Shown in pieces: positions 36,740 to 45,922 of a stretch of 64,000 nucleotides of DNA (the stretch's first letter is position 1; each line of letters begins with the position of its first letter). The notes under the pieces were generated by a model. It did no database searches. It was not told where the DNA came from and saw only the letters and a program-made list of their open reading frames with translations. The stretch is from positions 4,124,510 through 4,188,509 of the forward strand of contig NC_011138.3 in NCBI RefSeq assembly GCF_000020585.3. Reading direction: 5' to 3'. The position numbers were made by a program, and so were the translations under genes. Source of the stretch: Alteromonas mediterranea DE. GTDB lineage: Bacteria > Pseudomonadota > Gammaproteobacteria > Enterobacterales > Alteromonadaceae.

Positions 36740-38002
36740 TTACTTTTCAGTGGTTTGAAATTTAGATACGCGACTTCCTACAAGGCCATAGTAAGCAATG
36801 TAGAGATAGCACGAAGCGGGTAATAGGAATGACAATGTGACCCCAATCGAGTCGGCCAGCATTCCTTGTAATAGCGGAATAATGGCACCGCCGACAATGG
36901 CCAAACATAAAATGCCTGAACCTTGTGGCGTGTCTTTGCCCAGTTGATGGAGCGCTAAGCTAAATATGGTAGGGAACATAATTGAGTTAAACAGACCTAC
37001 ACCCAAAATACTCCACAGCGCTAAATCACCCGTGCTTGAAAGCGACAACAATATCAATGCAATAGCGATACACGCATTGAAGGCTAGCACGTAGCCTCCG
37101 GAAACTTTTTGCATAACGACAGCGCCAATAAAGCGACCTACCATAGCGCCGCCCCAGTAATAGGCGAGAAGTTGCGCTGCTTTCGCTTCTGTTAGCCCAC
37201 CAACAGCAGGGCTAGCCAAGTAATTAACCAACATACTGCCAATAGCAACTTCAGCACCTACATACATGAATATACCAACAGCACCTAACACCAAGTGTTT
37301 GTGATGCCAGGCTCCTCCTTTAAACACACCGGTATTAGAGCTGGTGTGGTTTAGCTTTGGCAGTTTCAAGTACATAAAAATAAGCGCAATTAGCAGCAAG
37401 GTGCCCGCTAAGATAAGGTAGGGCACTTGCACATCAGAGGCACTCGGTGAGCCTGCGCCGTGTTCCCCTGTCGCGCCGTACATTAGGTACGAACCAAAGA
37501 AGGGGGCGACGGTTGTACCAAAAGCATTAAAAGCTTGTGTCATGGTTAGCCTAGAAGACGCAGTCTTGGGGCTTCCTAGCGCGGTTACATAAGGGTTTGC
37601 CGACACCTGTAAAATAGTAATACCCGATGCCAGAACAAATAACGCTAAGAGAAAAACGGCATACACTTGGCTAGAAGCAGCAGGAAAGAAAAGCAAACAG
37701 CCCACACACGCGATGCCAAGCCCTAGTACAATGCCTTTTTGATACCCTATTCGCGACACCACCATGCCCGCTGGAAGAGAGACAATAAAATAGGCGCTAA
37801 AAAAGCAAAACTGAATAAGCATTGCTTGGGTAAAACTTAAATTAAAAGCCCCTTTGAGATAAGGGATCAGAATGTCATTTAAGCAAGTGATGAAACCCCA
37901 CATAAAGAATAGCGTAGTGAGAGAGATAAGAGCAAAGCGATAATTACCGTTAGAAACAGTGTTGTCGCCATCTTGCGTATTCGGTTGCGCTGGTATGTCC
38001 AC
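36740..38002 (-). CDS. Glucose/galactose MFS transporter, FucP family
   Basis: 420 residues, 12 membrane segments. FucP-family features include [20 protein letters not shown] in helix 1 and [14 protein letters not shown] in helix 4. FucP and GluP relatives carry sugar with protons (or sodium). The start is a GTG at 38002 with AGAGG seven bases upstream. It precedes GH3 in the same operon and shares a three-operator control region with the divergent GH1 gene. Confidence 0.9.
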   Translation of the reverse strand: MDIPAQPNTQDGDNTVSNGNYRFALISLTTLFFMWGFITCLNDILIPYLKGAFNLSFTQAMLIQFCFFSAYFIVSLPAGMVVSRIGYQKGIVLGLGIACVGCLLFFPAASSQVYAVFLLALFVLASGITILQVSANPYVTALGSPKTASSRLTMTQAFNAFGTTVAPFFGSYLMYGATGEHGAGSPSASDVQVPYLILAGTLLLIALIFMYLKLPKLNHTSSNTGVFKGGAWHHKHLVLGAVGIFMYVGAEVAIGSMLVNYLASPAVGGLTEAKAAQLLAYYWGGAMVGRFIGAVVMQKVSGGYVLAFNACIAIALILLSLSSTGDLALWSILGVGLFNSIMFPTIFSLALHQLGKDTPQGSGILCLAIVGGAIIPLLQGMLADSIGVTLSFLLPASCYLYIAYYGLVGSRVSKFQTTEK

Positions 38003-38048
38003 GGGTAACCTCTGTTGCTATTTTTTTAGTTAATGTTACATTTACATT

Positions 38049-38062
38049 TGAAAGCGCTTACA
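38049..38062. promoter_or_regulatory. LacI-family operator A
   Basis: TGAAAGCGCTTACA, one mismatch from the perfect palindrome, 47 bases upstream of the FucP-type gene. Confidence 0.75.
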
Positions 38063-38080
38063 TCTCATCTTAAAATTTTT

Positions 38081-38094
38081 TGTAAGCGCTTACA
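38081..38094. promoter_or_regulatory. LacI-family operator B
   Basis: TGTAAGCGCTTACA, identical to the perfect site before GH16. It is 32 bases from operator A, close to three helical turns, and lies midway between the divergent genes. Confidence 0.85.
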
Positions 38095-38110
38095 TAAAGT
38101 AAATAATTAC

Positions 38111-38124
38111 ATGAAGCGCTTTCT
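38111..38124. promoter_or_regulatory. Weak LacI-family operator C
   Basis: AAGCGCTT core flanked by imperfect arms (ATG / TCT). It keeps the spacing of about 30 bases seen between A and B. Weaker match, so less certain. Confidence 0.5.
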
Positions 38125-38207
38125 AATTCAATGTAAATATCATGTTATTTGACCAAATGATTATGCGGCCAATATGAAAAGTTTGTTAATGCCAGGACAC
38201 CTCTAAG

Positions 38208-39566
38208 ATGCAAGAAATTAACTTACCCTCCAACTCAATGATGTTGTCGAAAGACTTTTTGTTTGGTGTGGCTACCTCTAGCTTTCAAATAGAGGGCGAC
38301 CGGAACGGCCGCTTAGACTGTATCTGGGACACGTTCTGCGCCCAAGAAAATACCATCGAGGACGGCACTAACGGCGATGAAGCATGTAAACACATTGAAT
38401 TATGGAAACAAGATGTTGCGCTTATCGATAATTTAGGTGTGGACGCTTACCGACTCTCTATCTCTTGGCCTCGTGTGATGAACCAAGACGGTACCGTGAA
38501 TGAAATAGGCATTCGTTTTTATATCAACTTGGTTGATGAGCTTAAGCGCCGCGGTATGAAAGTGTTCGTTACGCTTTACCACTGGGACTTGCCTCAGTAT
38601 TTAGAAGACCAAGGGGGCTGGTTAAATCGAGATACAGCCTACGCATTCGCGCAGTATGCTGAAGTGGTAGCAAACGCGCTGGGCGAAAAAGTGCATGCTT
38701 ATGCCACGTTAAATGAACCATTTTGCTCAGCCTACCTAGGTTATGAAGTCGGTATCCACGCACCTGGAATAACAGGTGTTGGCAACGGCCGAAAAGCTGC
38801 CCACCACTTGCTTCTAGCTCACGGTTTAGCTTTAAAGGTACTGAATAAGTATTGCCCTAATAGCCAAAACGGCATCGTTCTTAATTTCAGTACCTGTCAT
38901 GGCGCCACTGATTCTCAAGCAGACAAGCGTGCAGCACAGCTCGCTGACGATTATCACAACCAATGGTACTTAACGCCCATTGTCGAAGGTAAGTATCCTG
39001 AGGTAATCGATAGACTTGATGATGCAGATAAGCCTGATATTCACGAAGGTGATATGGCGATCATCTCGCAACCCATCGACTATTTGGGAATTAACTACTA
39101 CACCCGTACGGTGTACGAAGGTACTGATAACGATTGGTTTGAAGTGGTTCCACCAACAACCACTGAATTAACCGCAATGGGCTGGGAAATCACACCTGAT
39201 GCATTTACCGAATTACTCGTAGACCTTCACCAACGTTACACCTTGCCACCTATTTACATTACTGAAAATGGTGCCGCTATGGATGATGAGCTTGTTAATG
39301 GCGAGGTAAACGATGACGATCGCACTGCATACTTTCATACCCATCTTAATGCGGTGAATAGTGCTATCGAACAAGGTGTTGATATACGAGGCTACTTTGC
39401 CTGGAGCTTAATGGACAACTTCGAATGGGCGCTAGGCTACAAAAAGCGCTTTGGCATTGTTTACGTCGATTACAAAACCCAAAAACGCACGTTAAAACAA
39501 AGTGCTTTGGCTTATTCAAAACTGGTGAAGAGCCGGATAAATGGGTACATTAGCGGTATCAAATAA
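38208..39566 (+). CDS. GH1 beta-glucosidase, cytoplasmic
   Basis: 452 residues and no signal peptide. Typical GH1: LFGVATSSFQIEG at the N-terminus, acid/base glutamate in TLNEPF (Glu170), nucleophile in ITENGAA (Glu353), and WSLMDNFEWALGY near the end. It would hydrolyse imported cellobiose-like or laminaribiose-like disaccharides to glucose. It is first in the GH1-LacI-transporter operon, with operators between it and the divergent FucP operon. Confidence 0.95.
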   Translation: MQEINLPSNSMMLSKDFLFGVATSSFQIEGDRNGRLDCIWDTFCAQENTIEDGTNGDEACKHIELWKQDVALIDNLGVDAYRLSISWPRVMNQDGTVNEIGIRFYINLVDELKRRGMKVFVTLYHWDLPQYLEDQGGWLNRDTAYAFAQYAEVVANALGEKVHAYATLNEPFCSAYLGYEVGIHAPGITGVGNGRKAAHHLLLAHGLALKVLNKYCPNSQNGIVLNFSTCHGATDSQADKRAAQLADDYHNQWYLTPIVEGKYPEVIDRLDDADKPDIHEGDMAIISQPIDYLGINYYTRTVYEGTDNDWFEVVPPTTTELTAMGWEITPDAFTELLVDLHQRYTLPPIYITENGAAMDDELVNGEVNDDDRTAYFHTHLNAVNSAIEQGVDIRGYFAWSLMDNFEWALGYKKRFGIVYVDYKTQKRTLKQSALAYSKLVKSRINGYISGIK

Positions 39567-39586
39567 GGACAAGTACTAAAAACCGT

Positions 39587-40588
39587 ATGGCAACAATTTA
39601 CCAAGTATCAGAAGCAGCAGGCGTATCTCTCGCTACCGTTTCTCGTGTTATGAATGGAAACGCGAAGGTAAGCGAACGCACCCGTAAAAAGGTAGAAGAC
39701 GCAATGGCATCGCTAGGCTATCAGCCTAACGCTATTGCGCAGTCTCTGGCATCGAACCGGACCAACAGCGTTGGATTGCTTGTATCGGAACTGCATGGCT
39801 CTTACTTCGGTGATTTGATGAGTACCGTTGAAAACGTACTCAAACAAAATGGCAAACACGTCATTATTACTGCTGGGCACGTTGACGAAAAGCGAGAGCA
39901 CGAGGCCATTGAGTTTTTAAAAAGCCGCCGCTGTGACGCGCTAATTTTACACGCGGAAGCCGTGTCCGATGACTACTTGAAAAAGCTTGTCGACAGTAAA
40001 ATTCATGTTGTTGTGATAAATCGCAAAGTAGATGAACTAGATGAAAACTGCTTTGTCGTCGACAATGAGCAAGGTGGCTATCTAGCGACAAAAGCGGCTA
40101 TCGACGCCGGCCACAAACACATTGCTTATATTAGCGGCCCGCTGTTTAAAAAAGACGCGAGCGACCGTCTCTCTGGCCACAAGAAAGCGCTAGAAGAGGC
40201 TGGAATTCCTTTTGCCAAAACTAGCATGTTTGAAGGTGACTTCCATGAGTCTTCGGGCCAAGAAGGCATGCTCTATCTACAGGAAAACTACCCTGAGTTA
40301 ACTGCACTTGTTTGTGCAAACGATGAAATGGCATCAGGCGCAATGACAGCCGCACGGGAAGCGGGGTTTGATATTCCAGATCAGCTTTCCATTATCGGTT
40401 TCGATAACGTGCTTTTTTCACGCTACCTTTACCCTAAACTCACGACTATCAATAACCCTATTAACGCAATGGGCGAAATGGCGGCTTTCTGGGTGCTAGA
40501 ACATGTTTACGACATTAAAAGCCCCATTCCCATTGAGCATCTATTCGTTCCAGAGATGATTGATAGGGACACATTAGGCAACTTATAA
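39587..40588 (+). CDS. LacI-family transcriptional regulator of the glucan locus
   Basis: 333 residues. The N-terminal helix-turn-helix (TIYQVSEAAGVSLATVSRVM) and hinge helix (NAIAQSLAS) lead into a periplasmic-binding-protein-like effector domain. It sits between GH1 and the sugar-porter gene, 20 and 1 bases away, and is probably the protein that binds the TGTAAGCGCTTACA sites. A small sugar such as a laminari-oligosaccharide or glucose would be the inducer; that is inference. Confidence 0.93.
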   Translation: MATIYQVSEAAGVSLATVSRVMNGNAKVSERTRKKVEDAMASLGYQPNAIAQSLASNRTNSVGLLVSELHGSYFGDLMSTVENVLKQNGKHVIITAGHVDEKREHEAIEFLKSRRCDALILHAEAVSDDYLKKLVDSKIHVVVINRKVDELDENCFVVDNEQGGYLATKAAIDAGHKHIAYISGPLFKKDASDRLSGHKKALEEAGIPFAKTSMFEGDFHESSGQEGMLYLQENYPELTALVCANDEMASGAMTAAREAGFDIPDQLSIIGFDNVLFSRYLYPKLTTINNPINAMGEMAAFWVLEHVYDIKSPIPIEHLFVPEMIDRDTLGNL

Positions 40589-40589
40589 A

Positions 40590-42164
40590 ATGAATAAAGC
40601 CCTGTCTCCGTCGCTGTATTACACACTTATTGTCTCTCTAGGAGGGTTTATATTCGGCTTCGATGCCAGTGTAATAGCAGGAGCTAATGGGTTTATTGAT
40701 GCAGAATTTGGCTTAAGCGATTGGCAACAAGGCTTTGTGGTAAGTTCGCCTACGCTCGGTGCTCTTATCGCCATGTTATTTGCAGGCGGCGTTAGCGATG
40801 CTATTGGCAGACGCAAAGCACTTATTCTTGTTGCTTTTCTTTATTTGCTTTCATCGGTGGGTTCTGCCCTCGCGCCTAATTTTGAGCTGCTCGTGCTCTC
40901 TCGCTTTATTGGGGGCATCGCATTTTGCTCGCTTATTATCGCGCCACTCTATATTTCAGAAATCAGTGCGCCAAAAAACCGCGGCAAAATGGTCTCGGTC
41001 AATCAGCTTAATATCGTGTTTGGTTTTGCTCTGTCATACTTCACTAACTACTATTTATTGCAGCTTAGTAACAGCGGTGCGCCTTGGGTGAATGAATGGG
41101 GCATTGATACCCATTTGTGGCGCTATATGTTGGGCTTAGAAATTGTGCCTGCCATCGTATGGTTTAGCCTGTTGTTCACTATACCTCGTAGCCCTCGTTG
41201 GTTAGTGTTAAAGGGCAAGCACCAAGAAGCTGAGCAGGTCATAAACCGCTTGCTCGACCACGCACAGGCAAAGGTGCTGGTCGAAGACATTTCCTCGTCC
41301 CTTAAAGAAAAATCGTGGCCACTGCGCGAACGCCTCGGCTTTCTAAAAACCAAAGCCATGCGTTTTCCTTTGATGGTGGGCATCATCATTGCCATTGCCC
41401 AACAAATTACCGGCATCAACGTTATCTTTTTTTATGCCCCCACTATATTTGAGCAAAGCGGTGTAGGCACGAATGCCGCCTTTATGCAGGCTGTATTGAT
41501 TGGGGTGGTAAACGTGGCGTTTACCCTTGTGGCCATGCTTACTATCGACAAGTGGGGCAGAAAACCCTTGTTGATAATAGGACTAACCGGCGTGGTTATC
41601 AGCATGGCTATTTGCACTTATGGCTTTAAACAAGCGACTTACCAAATACAGCAATCGGCCATTGATGAAATTCAACATAGCGCGCCCGCTTCAGCAAGTA
41701 AGTTAGCCCCGTTAACCAGCGATACCTATTATTCAGACGTGGCGTTTAAACGCGCTCTTAAGCGTGTGCTTTCAAGCGACGAATTCGACACTTATCAACA
41801 GCCATTACTTACCAGCAGCATTAATATGAATGCGCCGTTAGTGCTTTTTGGCATCATTGCCTTTGTTGCTTCGTTCGCTATGTCGTTGGGCCCTGTTATG
41901 TGGGCCATGCTGGCCGAGATATTTCCTAACCAAACTCGGGCACTGGCTATTTCTTTGGTGGGTATGGTGAATTCACTCACAAGCTTCTTGGTTCAAATGG
42001 TATTCCCATGGGAGCTCGCCAATTTAGGGGCTGCCGCCACTTTTGCCATATACGGCAGCTTTGCTTTAGTGAGCTTGATACTGGTCGCCAAGCTCTTCCC
42101 TGAAACAAAAGGAAGAAGCCTGGAAGACATTACAAAGGACTTCGAGCAGTTCGCTACAAAGTAG
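40590..42164 (+). CDS. Sugar porter MFS transporter
   Basis: 524 residues, 12 membrane segments. Sugar-porter hallmarks: GRRKALI in loop 2-3, PRSPRWLVLKG after helix 6, PETKGRSLED at the end. An insert of about 60 residues between helices 8 and 9 (about 350-410, charged and Ser/Gln-rich) is not in E. coli XylE. The ATG lies one base after the LacI stop. Its 3' end overlaps the convergent cydC stop by 11 bases. Confidence 0.92.
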   Translation: MNKALSPSLYYTLIVSLGGFIFGFDASVIAGANGFIDAEFGLSDWQQGFVVSSPTLGALIAMLFAGGVSDAIGRRKALILVAFLYLLSSVGSALAPNFELLVLSRFIGGIAFCSLIIAPLYISEISAPKNRGKMVSVNQLNIVFGFALSYFTNYYLLQLSNSGAPWVNEWGIDTHLWRYMLGLEIVPAIVWFSLLFTIPRSPRWLVLKGKHQEAEQVINRLLDHAQAKVLVEDISSSLKEKSWPLRERLGFLKTKAMRFPLMVGIIIAIAQQITGINVIFFYAPTIFEQSGVGTNAAFMQAVLIGVVNVAFTLVAMLTIDKWGRKPLLIIGLTGVVISMAICTYGFKQATYQIQQSAIDEIQHSAPASASKLAPLTSDTYYSDVAFKRALKRVLSSDEFDTYQQPLLTSSINMNAPLVLFGIIAFVASFAMSLGPVMWAMLAEIFPNQTRALAISLVGMVNSLTSFLVQMVFPWELANLGAAATFAIYGSFALVSLILVAKLFPETKGRSLEDITKDFEQFATK

Positions 42165-43821
42165 CGCGATGTTCACCGTTAACGGCAACCATGCTCGCTT
42201 CGTCTAACTGTACGTTTTTTTGCACCACAAGGGCTTTAGGGGTGACATGTGAAGCAATTACAACTAACTTATCGGTAGCATAGCGGTTTAACACGTCACA
42301 CACACGTTGTTGTGTGTGAATGTCTAAGCCTTCGAACGGCTCATCAACAAGTAGTACCCGTGGTTTAGCCAAAATAGCCCGAGCTAGCGCGACGCGCTTT
42401 CTTTCACCACCAGACAATGGTCTTCCGGCTTTGCCTACCCACGTCGTTAAAGGCAAAAGCTTTTCCAACCCTAACTCTTGCATTAGCGTAATGAATTCAC
42501 TGTGTGATATGCACCTTCCAGCAGGGTCTAAATTCAAGGCAAGACTGCCGGATAATATAACGGGTTCTTGCTCAACATAGCGCCAGTTTGTCACTAAGCC
42601 AGGTGGCATATTAACACCGTCAATCTCTCGTTTCCCGTCAGCAGGAAGCAACCCCGCGAGACCCTGAAGCAAAGATGACTTACCACAACCAGACGCACCT
42701 GAAACACAAACCACGCCTCTTGCTGGCAAGTTCGTATTCACCTTGCTCGTGCGACGACCTGTTACCGAAAACTCAGTTAACGTTACCGCGGTGTTTATCT
42801 CTCTTTCACAAAGCATTTTAATGGGCGTCGCTTTCATCTGCTGAAGCGCTTTTACACTTTGCTTGTATTGCGCAAACTTAGATATGCTTGAAAAAGCGTT
42901 TCCCGCCCAATCGGGCGCCGCAAGTAATACCATAGGCACGACAATCGCGATGGGTGCAAAAAGCAGCGTCTGTGTGATGGAAAAGGCCCCTGACATCGTT
43001 AGCACAACCAATAGAAACGCCACCCCTTGAAACCACCACGCCGTGCGATCCGCGGTATTTTTTTGCGCTATCTTTTCGTGCCACACTACTTTAGCACTCA
43101 CGTCTTTTATATTTATATCTGGAGCGCTTACCTCTGCGGCCTCTCGGTTTGTGGCAACGTCGTGTTCTAGACCTTGCAAAGTATGACTTTCATCTGCGCA
43201 GGTCGTTTTGCCTTCGCGTGTATTCGTAAACGCTGTACTTAAATGCCAGATAGCACTGCTGTTTAGAAAGTTGGTTGACGCTTGTCTAAATCGGGCATTG
43301 GCGTGAGTCGCACGCTTAGCGATACGAAGCGCCCCTACCCCTTGTAATACCAAGGCGATTGACCACACAACAAACAGTGCAATAAGCAATCCTGCCCCAG
43401 GAAAGCCAAACCCCACAGCCACGACACAAAGACACGTAAAAATAAACGTTGCGCTAGATAGTGGCGCTATCCACGCAATCCAGCGGCTAGCAAGCTCTTC
43501 TGTGTGTTGTGCTAGCGCTTCTGTCGTTAATGCTTTTTCATTAATTTGCGTGTTTTCAAGCTGACTAAATACAGACAACCTTATATTGGCTATCCGCGCC
43601 AGCAAATCGTTATGACCTACCCACATACTGGCGTAGCCTGATGCAATGCGAAGTAGCGCGAGTGCGCGGATAACAACAGCAGGAATGACATAGTTAAAGC
43701 CCACAGGCGCAATTGCACTGACGGCAATAAACCAAGAAGAAATAACCAAGATGCTTATGCCTGCTACACCATGCAGTAGCGCGAGCAATAACGTTATATA
43801 GGCAGGTTTCGTATTATTCAT
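42154..43821 (-). CDS. cydC: CydC, subunit of the cysteine/glutathione ABC exporter (heterodimer with CydD)
   Basis: 555 residues. Six membrane segments (about 5-310) and a nucleotide-binding domain with Walker A SGASGCGKSSLL, signature LSGGERKRVALARAI and Walker B LLVDEPFEGLD. CydDC exports cysteine and glutathione and is needed for assembly of cytochrome bd. A roughly 50-residue linker in the membrane domain (about 195-245) is longer than usual. It overlaps cydD by eight bases. Antiparallel overlap of 11 bases with the sugar transporter. Confidence 0.92.
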   Translation of the reverse strand: MNNTKPAYITLLLALLHGVAGISILVISSWFIAVSAIAPVGFNYVIPAVVIRALALLRIASGYASMWVGHNDLLARIANIRLSVFSQLENTQINEKALTTEALAQHTEELASRWIAWIAPLSSATFIFTCLCVVAVGFGFPGAGLLIALFVVWSIALVLQGVGALRIAKRATHANARFRQASTNFLNSSAIWHLSTAFTNTREGKTTCADESHTLQGLEHDVATNREAAEVSAPDINIKDVSAKVVWHEKIAQKNTADRTAWWFQGVAFLLVVLTMSGAFSITQTLLFAPIAIVVPMVLLAAPDWAGNAFSSISKFAQYKQSVKALQQMKATPIKMLCEREINTAVTLTEFSVTGRRTSKVNTNLPARGVVCVSGASGCGKSSLLQGLAGLLPADGKREIDGVNMPPGLVTNWRYVEQEPVILSGSLALNLDPAGRCISHSEFITLMQELGLEKLLPLTTWVGKAGRPLSGGERKRVALARAILAKPRVLLVDEPFEGLDIHTQQRVCDVLNRYATDKLVVIASHVTPKALVVQKNVQLDEASMVAVNGEHRATL

Positions 43822-45568
43822 TTGTTGCCTCCTGCCTTTCGTTTTGGCTAACCATTGAAGCGACTTTTACCTTACCGTCTTTAATAGCCCAGAAGTGTGT
43901 AAACCAATTGGCGGGCAGTGCTTTGTGTGAAGCCCATATAAGCGTTTTATTCTCACCTAAGCGGTTGATGAGTTGGGCCAGTCTATGATGCTGGGAATCT
44001 GGTAAATGCGCTGTTGGCTCATCCAATAGCCATATATTAACATTTCTAAGCAATGCTCTAGCCAAGGACAGGCGCTGCGCTTCGCCTCCAGACAGTAATG
44101 GGTAGTCTGTCATTACCGTGTCTAACCCATAAGGCAATAACGCTAGCCACGGCCCGAGTTCTACCGCTTGCAGTACCTCGTTAAGCGCTTCATCCGTATA
44201 GCTATCGTCAAGGCATAGGTTCTCTCGTACCGAACCTGGTGTAACCACGGGGTGCTGAGTGATCCACACAACCGGTTCGTTAAATTTGTGGGAAGCGGGG
44301 CGCTGCCCACCCAGTGCTTCTAGAAGTAGCGTCTTTCCTGAGCCTGAAGCGCCACTGAGTAAAATTTTATCGCCTTTAGAAACATTAAGGCTATCTGCGC
44401 AGAGCAGCACTGGGGTTTCGCTTTCACAAGAAGATAATGAACTATAAAGAGACGCGTCCATCTCAAAAACGTTAAAGTGAGAGGCTGCAAGCAAAGATTC
44501 ACTTGGTCGTTTATTCATACTTTCAAAATAGCTTCCCACCTTTTCGTCTGAATGCGTTTTAACTTGAATAGGAATAGAAAATAAAGGATATAGTTCGTCT
44601 TGCGCGGCCTCTGCCTGTGCTTTTTGATGATATACCTGACCCAACTTTTTCATTTCACTTAATAGCAGGGGAACAGTAAGCAGCACCCACAAACCTTGCT
44701 GTAATGTTATTGCTGGCCCAATAGTTAATTCGCCCAGCAATGAAAAACCGATAAATACTGCCACTAAGGCCACGGCAAGCGTGGCGAAAAAATCGAGGAC
44801 GCTGTTAGATAGAAACGCCACACTCACCACTTTCATGGTTCGCGCATTTAAGTTTTCACTGGCTTGTTTCAGCAGGTCAGTTTGTTTTTGATGGGCCTGA
44901 AAACTTGCCAACATGGGCAGTGCGGCCAAGCGGTCAGTAAACAAACTGCCCAGTCGTTCAAGCGCAACAAAGTGCTTGCGATGCAAGGCTGCCGCTCCTT
45001 TCCCCACGATGATCATAAAAAGTGGCACAACCGGCAGTGTCAGTAGCAAACCAAGCCCAATCACGGGGTTTACATAGAAAATAACGGCCAAAGCCAGCAG
45101 TGGCACTATTACAGCGATCATTTGCTGCACGCGATATTCTAGCGCCCAATCAGTAAAAGCCTGTATGTGCTGCAGCCAAAGGGTTTGCCAGTAATAAACA
45201 GAGTGCTGGCGAATTAGCGCATGCTGACGCGCCACAAACACCTGTTTCAAATGTGCTTCAAGTTTATCAAGTACCTTCACCTTCCCCCTACTGGAAAGGG
45301 CGTTAAACGCGCCTTGGAATAACCAGCACAACGCTAAACAGATAGAAAGCCCTACTATATCGCCACGGGTAGCGTGCGTTTTATTCACCACCCAGTCTTG
45401 AGCAATATTAGAAAAGTAATAAAAGCCAATAATTAAAGAAAAAAGCGACAAACACTTAACCGCTACCTGTGACATAAGCGAACGGCGCAAGCCAAGCGAT
45501 TGCGCGCTATCCATTTCCTTACACCATTTAGTAAGTGTTTGTCTGCTGGCAATCTTTTCTTTAGTCAC
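43814..45568 (-). CDS. cydD: CydD, subunit of the cysteine/glutathione ABC exporter
   Basis: 584 residues. Membrane domain (about 30-320), then Walker A SGASGSGKTLLLEALGG, signature LSGGEAQRLSLARALL, Walker B IWLLDEPTAHL. I keep the GTG start at 45568 because RQTLTKWCKEMDSA aligns with the E. coli N-terminus; an ATG at 45514 would remove it. The gene lies downstream of cydABX, separated by the 45612-45799 repeat element. A roughly 50-residue loop before the ATPase domain (about 340-385) is unusual. Confidence 0.92.
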   Translation of the reverse strand: MTKEKIASRQTLTKWCKEMDSAQSLGLRRSLMSQVAVKCLSLFSLIIGFYYFSNIAQDWVVNKTHATRGDIVGLSICLALCWLFQGAFNALSSRGKVKVLDKLEAHLKQVFVARQHALIRQHSVYYWQTLWLQHIQAFTDWALEYRVQQMIAVIVPLLALAVIFYVNPVIGLGLLLTLPVVPLFMIIVGKGAAALHRKHFVALERLGSLFTDRLAALPMLASFQAHQKQTDLLKQASENLNARTMKVVSVAFLSNSVLDFFATLAVALVAVFIGFSLLGELTIGPAITLQQGLWVLLTVPLLLSEMKKLGQVYHQKAQAEAAQDELYPLFSIPIQVKTHSDEKVGSYFESMNKRPSESLLAASHFNVFEMDASLYSSLSSCESETPVLLCADSLNVSKGDKILLSGASGSGKTLLLEALGGQRPASHKFNEPVVWITQHPVVTPGSVRENLCLDDSYTDEALNEVLQAVELGPWLALLPYGLDTVMTDYPLLSGGEAQRLSLARALLRNVNIWLLDEPTAHLPDSQHHRLAQLINRLGENKTLIWASHKALPANWFTHFWAIKDGKVKVASMVSQNERQEATNE

Positions 45569-45611
45569 TGTTCGTTTCTATCTTTTTTGTTGTTTCGTTT
45601 ATTTTTAACTT

Positions 45612-45799
45612 TTTTTGAAGTGGTAGGCTGGCTGCAAAAAAGCCCTCCTCCACCTCTCAATAATTCCGCGCTTCTTTTTCACTTTCTCTTCGAAGTGGTG
45701 GTGGACTGGCTGCAAGAACTCTCAGCGGCAGGGATGCCGCTGCGAAGCCCCCACGGATGGGTTCACGGCGTGTTCTTGCGGCCAGCCTACCTCCACTTC
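45612..45799. repeat. Structured inverted-repeat element between cydX and cydD
   Basis: Two 28-base arms (45692-45719 and 45772-45799) are near-perfect inverted repeats: GAAGTGG-rich to GCAAGAAC, and the complement. Between them is a perfect small hairpin, CAGCGGCA-GGGA-TGCCGCTG (45723-45742), and the text CCCACGGATGGG. A third, partial copy of the GAAGTGG-GGCTGGCTGCAA arm lies at 45617-45636 and half-pairs with CCTCCTCCACCT at 45643-45654. The whole element separates the cydX stop codon from cydD. From memory it resembles interspersed repeats common in Alteromonadales; that is unchecked. The open frames across it look spurious. Confidence 0.8.
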
Positions 45800-45912
45800 T
45801 ACTCTTGGTCTTCGGGTCTATCCATGTTTTCCGTTGCTTCCAACCACATCGCATTAATAATGCCGAAAGAGCACGCCAGTAAAACACCTAATATCCAAGC
45901 GAAATACCACAT
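45799..45912 (-). CDS. cydX: CydX, small subunit of cytochrome bd oxidase
   Basis: A 37-residue protein beginning MWYFAWILGVLLACSFGIIN, one membrane helix followed by an acidic tail with MWLEATENMD. It matches the E. coli CydX pattern: WYF-x-W-I-L-G start, and E-A near the end. CydX stabilises the CydAB haems. It starts 10 bases after cydB with a good AAGGAG-type site. Its last codon touches the inverted-repeat element, so the element is directly downstream. Confidence 0.93.
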   Translation of the reverse strand: MWYFAWILGVLLACSFGIINAMWLEATENMDRPEDQE

Positions 45913-45922
45913 AAATATCTCC

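Noticed and set aside
45657..45887. 76-residue open frame on the minus strand across the repeat
   Set aside because: Arg/Pro/Ala-rich translation of the repeat, overlapping cydX in another frame; a typical false gene.
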